Origin: CAWJEL01 sp964647255 | GTDB taxonomy: Bacteria; Chloroflexota; Anaerolineae; CG2-30-64-16 | Reading direction: 5' to 3' | Length of the DNA stretch: 16,487 nucleotides | Assembly (NCBI GenBank): GCA_964647255.1 | Contig: CAZYGI010000076.1 | Span: 1-16,487, forward strand | Shown: in pieces, positions 13,753 through 16,487 of the stretch | How positions within the stretch are numbered: the stretch's first letter is position 1 | Layout of the letters: the number at the start of each line of letters is the position of its first letter | The notes under the pieces: model-generated | Database searches by the model: none | What the model was told of the DNA's origin: nothing | The model's input: only the letters and a program-made list of their open reading frames with translations | Position numbers and translations under genes: made by a program

Positions 13753-13810
13753 CACAGTTCGCCGTCATGGGCGGTGGGTCTCGTAATGCGGGACTGGTGC
13801 TTGGGCACCG
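13753..13810 (+). repeat. Conserved pre-attC module, cassette 4
   Basis: This 58-bp block begins CACAGTTCGCCGTCATGGG and ends GGTGCTTGGGCACCG, abutting attC4. Confidence 0.75.
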
Positions 13811-13905
13811 GCCTAACCTTTGTTCCAGGTGACGGCTGCGCCGGGAACCGCTTGCCGGATTGTCGGTACGTGAGGCGCAGCCGCACCTGAACATCGCCGT
13901 TAGGC
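13811..13905 (+). other. attC4 recombination site (95 bp)
   Basis: GCCTAAC (13811-13817) to GTTAGGC (13899-13905). The left arm TGTTCCAGGTGACGGCTGCG pairs with the reversed right arm TGTTCAGGTGCGGCTGCGCC. The unpaired C and A are on the left arm as in the other sites. The inner stem is shared with attC1, attC3 and attC5. Confidence 0.93.
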
Positions 13906-13943
13906 ACGAAGAAGTAATCGCTCAGGCCAGGAGAAAGAAAGCT

Positions 13944-15332
13944 ATGTCGATCCTCGATGCGTTACAGGTAAACAAGATCAAGGCCGAGCTTGAACAGACT
14001 CGGAAAGAGCGCGATGATTTGAAGGCTCTCATGGCCGAGACTGGGCGGATGGAACTGCACGAGTTGCAGCAGGCGATTCGTAACTTGCAGGAACAGAAAG
14101 TCAAAGCGGAACACGAACTGGAAGAACAGAAGGCCAAGGAAGGGCGAGAGCTTGAGAGTTTCCAGGCAAGTCTTCAGAAGAAGCGCCAATCGTTGGATCA
14201 AGAAATTGATAAACTGAATGCCCAAATAGCCGCTAAGCGAAACGAAATTGTCATCCTCGATGAGGAAGTACTACTACAGTCATTCGGCTTCTACAAGCCT
14301 CGATATGAACTTCAGAATTCGGAGCAGTACAAGGTCAAGCTAGACCAGATAAGGGAGCGCCAAGCGGCACTGGTCAAAGCTGGCAAAGCAGCTTCTTGTC
14401 CGACCAACTGGACAGTTAACAACAGTCAAAAAGAGGGCGAGCGCATGATCCGTGATTACACCAAGCTGGTCTTGCGCTCATTCAATAATGAATGTGATGC
14501 GAGTATCGTTGATCTCAAGTTCAACAATATCGAGGCGATCGAGAAGAAAATTCGTAAGGCATACGAAGCCCTCAACAACTTGACGCAAAGGATGAATATC
14601 TCGATCACCAACGAGTACCTTAATCTGAAACTCCAGGAGCTATACCTCTGCTACGAATATCAAGTCAAGAAACAGCAGGAAAAAGAGGAACAGAAGCGAC
14701 TTCGAGAACAAATGCGCGAGGAGGCGAAACTGATGAAGGAAATCGAGGACATGAAGCTAAAGCTGGCGAAAGAAGAGAAACACTTCAACCAGGCCCTCGA
14801 AGCACTTAACCAGCGCCTTCAACAAACGACAGATGACGTAGAACGCAAAGCCCTCGAACTTGAAAAGGCGAATATCCAACAGAAGTTAGCGGGAGTCGAA
14901 AAGGATAAGTTGGATGTCCAGAAGCGCGAGCAGAACACGCGCGCTGGGTACGTTTACGTCATCTCGAACGTCGGTGCCTTTGGCGAGAATGTTTACAAGA
15001 TCGGCGTGACGCGACGCCTGGAACCAAAGGAGCGGATCGATGAACTCGGAGATTCTTCGGTTCCGTTTGACTTCGATATTCACGCACTGATTTTCAGCGA
15101 TGATGCTCCTGCGCTCGAAACTGCCCTCCACCAGGCATTCAACCAACGCAAGTTGAACATGATCAACCTGCGCCGCGAGTTCTTCAATGTCACTTTGGAC
15201 GAAATCGAAACGGTCGTAAAGAACAACTTCAACAAGCCGGTCGAATTCACACGATTGGCTGATGCTGGGGAATACCGGCAGTCTTTGAAACTCCGAGGGG
15301 AACCGTTATCACGAACCTTCGTAACTGCATAG
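13944..15332 (+). CDS. Coiled-coil DUF4041-like protein with C-terminal GIY-YIG (T5orf172-type) nuclease domain (cassette 5)
   Basis: This 462-residue protein has four parts. Residues about 8-105 are a highly charged coiled coil. Residues about 107-235 (LLQSFGFYKPRYELQNSEQY ... TKLVLRSFNNECD) match the DUF4041 region as I remember it. A second coiled coil spans about 238-333. Residues about 335-425 are a GIY-YIG domain: GYVYVIS at 335-341, VYKIG at 350-354, R357, then LETALHQAF with the likely metal-binding E392, and REFF at 411-414. The family cleaves DNA through a single metal, and the T5orf172/Mug113 branch is common in phages and defence regions. The DNA target is unknown. AGGAGA at 13929-13934 fixes the ATG at 13944, although the frame is open into attC4. 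It is the largest cassette gene. Confidence 0.85.
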   Translation: MSILDALQVNKIKAELEQTRKERDDLKALMAETGRMELHELQQAIRNLQEQKVKAEHELEEQKAKEGRELESFQASLQKKRQSLDQEIDKLNAQIAAKRNEIVILDEEVLLQSFGFYKPRYELQNSEQYKVKLDQIRERQAALVKAGKAASCPTNWTVNNSQKEGERMIRDYTKLVLRSFNNECDASIVDLKFNNIEAIEKKIRKAYEALNNLTQRMNISITNEYLNLKLQELYLCYEYQVKKQQEKEEQKRLREQMREEAKLMKEIEDMKLKLAKEEKHFNQALEALNQRLQQTTDDVERKALELEKANIQQKLAGVEKDKLDVQKREQNTRAGYVYVISNVGAFGENVYKIGVTRRLEPKERIDELGDSSVPFDFDIHALIFSDDAPALETALHQAFNQRKLNMINLRREFFNVTLDEIETVVKNNFNKPVEFTRLADAGEYRQSLKLRGEPLSRTFVTA

Positions 15333-15369
15333 AGAAGGATGGGTTGGTTATTGCGCAGCAGCCAGGCCA

Positions 15370-15426
15370 CACGGTTCGCCGTCGTGGGTGGCGTTCGCGT
15401 TGGGCAGGGCTGGTCACCAGGGCGGG
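15370..15426 (+). repeat. Conserved pre-attC module, cassette 5
   Basis: This 57-bp block begins CACGGTTCGCCGTCGTGGG and ends CCAGGGCGGG, abutting attC5. It starts 37 bp after the nuclease stop. Confidence 0.75.
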
Positions 15427-15522
15427 GCCTAACCTTGTGTCAAGCTGACGGCTGCGCCGGTAGGAGCTCGCGCGATTGTAGGTTGGGTGGGGCGCAGCCG
15501 CAGCTTACACTTGCCGTTAGGC
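15427..15522 (+). other. attC5 recombination site (96 bp)
   Basis: GCCTAAC (15427-15433) to GTTAGGC (15516-15522). The left arm TGTCAAGCTGACGGCTGCGC pairs with the reversed right arm TGTAAGCTGCGGCTGCGCC. The extra C and A are on the left arm. Confidence 0.93.
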
Positions 15523-15565
15523 CGGCAATGCAACACTGTGGGTTGACCAACAAGAGGATGCACGA
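15523..15565 (+). repeat. Cassette 5' leader motif, copy in cassette 6
   Basis: CAATGCAACACTGTGGGTTG, then ACCAACAAGAGGATGC. It aligns without gaps to the leader of cassette 1 over its first 30 bases at the same distance from the R' box, although the downstream genes are unrelated. Confidence 0.55.
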
Positions 15566-15632
15566 ACTGCTGGCGGAACTAACGTCAGTCCAAGTAGCAA
15601 GCCAAACGACTTGAATCAAAGGAGCTTCTTCG

Positions 15633-16271
15633 ATGTTCGACAGGTCATTATGCCGTATCGGTGTCTTCTACGATGGCTCGTACTTCACCTATGCGCGTCG
15701 GCACTTCTACTTCGACCGCAAAATCGGTTGGCTGGACTTCAAACCCTTCCACGGCCTGCTCGAAAACTACATCCGCACCAAAGAGCAAGGCTATACCCAC
15801 TATCGCGTTGTGTACGGCGCGTGGTTTCAGGGCATGTTCGGTGTCAGTGATGCCGATGAGAAACAGCTTCGGACTGACCGAAACCTGTATCACGATTTGA
15901 TGCATGCCGGTATTGACCCGAAGTTCATGCCAATGCCGCAGTCAGGCTCAAACGAAAAAGGCGCTGATGTAGCGTTAGCCATCGACGCAATGCAAGTTGG
16001 GCTTGAAGGCAAGGTAGACATCACAGTGCTTGTCACTGGCGATGCCGATTTTGTTCCTCTGACGCGGGCCTTGATGAAACAAGGCATCCGAGTGATGGCC
16101 GCATACTTCGAGTATGAGCAGGGCGACCATAAGAGCTTCATCAACGAGCGACTCTTGAATGTGGTCAATTACTCCATGAATGTCAACGACATGGAGAGGG
16201 ACAAGGACTTCAAGGCAATCTTCAAGGGTCTGTTCCGAAGACCAGATGATAACATAGGCGCTCACGCCTGA
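15633..16271 (+). CDS. NYN-domain (LabA/DUF88-like) predicted nuclease (cassette 6)
   Basis: This 212-residue protein has the PIN-like acidic set of the NYN family: D14 in VFYDGSYF, D112 and D118 in KGADVALAIDAM, and D137 and D139 in VTGDADFVPL. These aspartates bind metal in relatives, which are predicted or shown RNases. The N-terminal NYN core covers about residues 8-180, with a short basic tail to 212. AAAGGAG at 15618-15624 lies 8 bases before the ATG, a strong site. It is the only gene of its cassette. The target RNA is unknown; no partner antitoxin gene is visible, so a toxin-antitoxin role is not supported. Confidence 0.87.
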   Translation: MFDRSLCRIGVFYDGSYFTYARRHFYFDRKIGWLDFKPFHGLLENYIRTKEQGYTHYRVVYGAWFQGMFGVSDADEKQLRTDRNLYHDLMHAGIDPKFMPMPQSGSNEKGADVALAIDAMQVGLEGKVDITVLVTGDADFVPLTRALMKQGIRVMAAYFEYEQGDHKSFINERLLNVVNYSMNVNDMERDKDFKAIFKGLFRRPDDNIGAHA

Positions 16272-16288
16272 TATTAGCGGGTCGTCAG

Positions 16289-16345
16289 CACGGTTCGCCG
16301 TCGTTGGCGGCGGGTTTCGTTTGGCGGCGCGGGGGCCAGGGCGGG
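16289..16345 (+). repeat. Conserved pre-attC module, cassette 6
   Basis: This 57-bp block begins CACGGTTCGCCGTCGTTGG and ends CCAGGGCGGG, abutting attC6. It starts 17 bp after the NYN gene stop. Confidence 0.75.
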
Positions 16346-16439
16346 GCCTAACACCACGTCCACCTGACGCCTGCGGCGATGAGATCGTGGGTCGCGAGAG
16401 TAATCTGGCCGCAGGCGCAGGTGACGTTTTTCGTTAGGC
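16346..16439 (+). other. attC6 recombination site (94 bp)
   Basis: GCCTAAC (16346-16352) to GTTAGGC (16433-16439). The outer 30 bp or so of both arms are identical to attC2, while the central loop differs. The unpaired C and A are on the left arm. Confidence 0.93.
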
Positions 16440-16487
16440 ACTCCGGCGGAATATCGTGGGCTAACCGATAGGATGCCTCACGGCTTA
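16440..16487 (+). other. Start of cassette 7, cut by the window end
   Basis: Only the 5' leader is visible. ATCGTGGGCTAACCGATAGG, then ATGC, resembles the leader of cassette 6 (TGTGGGTTGACCAACAAGAGGATGC). No coding start can be supported. It shows that the array continues beyond the window. Confidence 0.6.

Larger units (their letters stand above)
10534..16487 (+). mobile_element. Integron cassette array without a visible integrase (CALIN-like), continuing past the window
   Basis: Six attC sites delimit six complete cassettes and a partial seventh. All attC sites have GCCTAAC/GTTAGGC ends and asymmetric left arms, and all cargo genes are in the same orientation. In integrons the integrase lies beside attI at the 5' end of the array. 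That end is in the window, and the genes to its left are an ordinary metabolic operon, so no intI is present where expected. Codon choice is more AT-rich than in the flank, especially in cassettes 4-6. The array could be mobilised in trans by an integrase elsewhere. Confidence 0.9.

Noticed and set aside
15633..16271. NYN gene as the toxin of a toxin-antitoxin pair, a common integron cassette type.
   Set aside because: No second small gene is present between the attC5 R' box and the pre-attC module, so no antitoxin is visible.

Overview
The window joins two kinds of DNA. Positions 1 to about 10,284 are dense, GC-rich chromosomal genes for oxidoreductases and nitrogen metabolism. Positions about 10,298 to 16,487 are an array of integron gene cassettes with visibly lower GC. 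The organism looks like a GC-rich environmental bacterium. Chloroflexota is my guess from gene flavour and from a dispersed AGATTCTTCGC...CAGAATGACA-type repeat, but nothing here proves it. There are no rRNA, tRNA or ribosomal-protein markers.

Host region. The window opens in the C-terminal part of an iron-containing alcohol dehydrogenase (1-411, +). Next come a saccharopine/lysine-6-dehydrogenase-like protein (458-1582, -) and a divergent phytoene-desaturase-like FAD oxidoreductase (1681-3207, +). A minus-strand operon (7285 down to 3319) encodes a MoaD/ThiS-like protein ending in Gly-Gly and the FAD, 2Fe-2S and molybdopterin subunits of a xanthine-dehydrogenase-family hydroxylase. Divergent from it is a translationally coupled plus-strand operon (7524-10284): an aspartate/aromatic-type aminotransferase, a GNAT acetyltransferase and an N-terminal-nucleophile asparaginase. 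An 18-bp near-perfect palindrome lies between the two operons.

Cassette array. Six attC sites of 94-97 bp (ends at 11395, 12155, 13011, 13905, 15522 and 16439) have GCCTAAC and GTTAGGC ends. Each carries unpaired C and A bases on the left arm only, which orients the array left to right. All cassette genes are on the plus strand. Cassettes 1 and 3 are an identical 863-bp unit (zinc-ribbon protein plus small membrane protein). Cassette 2 carries a DJ-1/PfpI-like protein, cassette 4 an unknown protein, cassette 5 a coiled-coil DUF4041-like/GIY-YIG nuclease and cassette 6 a NYN (LabA-like) protein. A seventh cassette is cut by the window end. The left end of the array is inside the window, but no integrase gene is there, so this is a cluster of attC sites lacking an integrase (CALIN-like) or a displaced array. 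In the place where an integron would have Pc and attI, there is a near-consensus sigma-70 promoter (TTGACA-17-TACAAT) with an embedded dyad, then four palindromic units at a 41-42 bp period.

Most unusual signals. (1) A conserved 57-bp module sits at an almost constant distance before the attC R'' box in every complete cassette, so cassette similarity extends well beyond attC. (2) The exact cassette duplication has breakpoints at the recombination points. (3) The array head has a promoter and a palindromic array but no integrase. (4) A leader motif recurs at the 5' ends of several cassettes. (5) The cargo is nuclease-like and hypothetical, which makes it a candidate anti-phage or stress repertoire.
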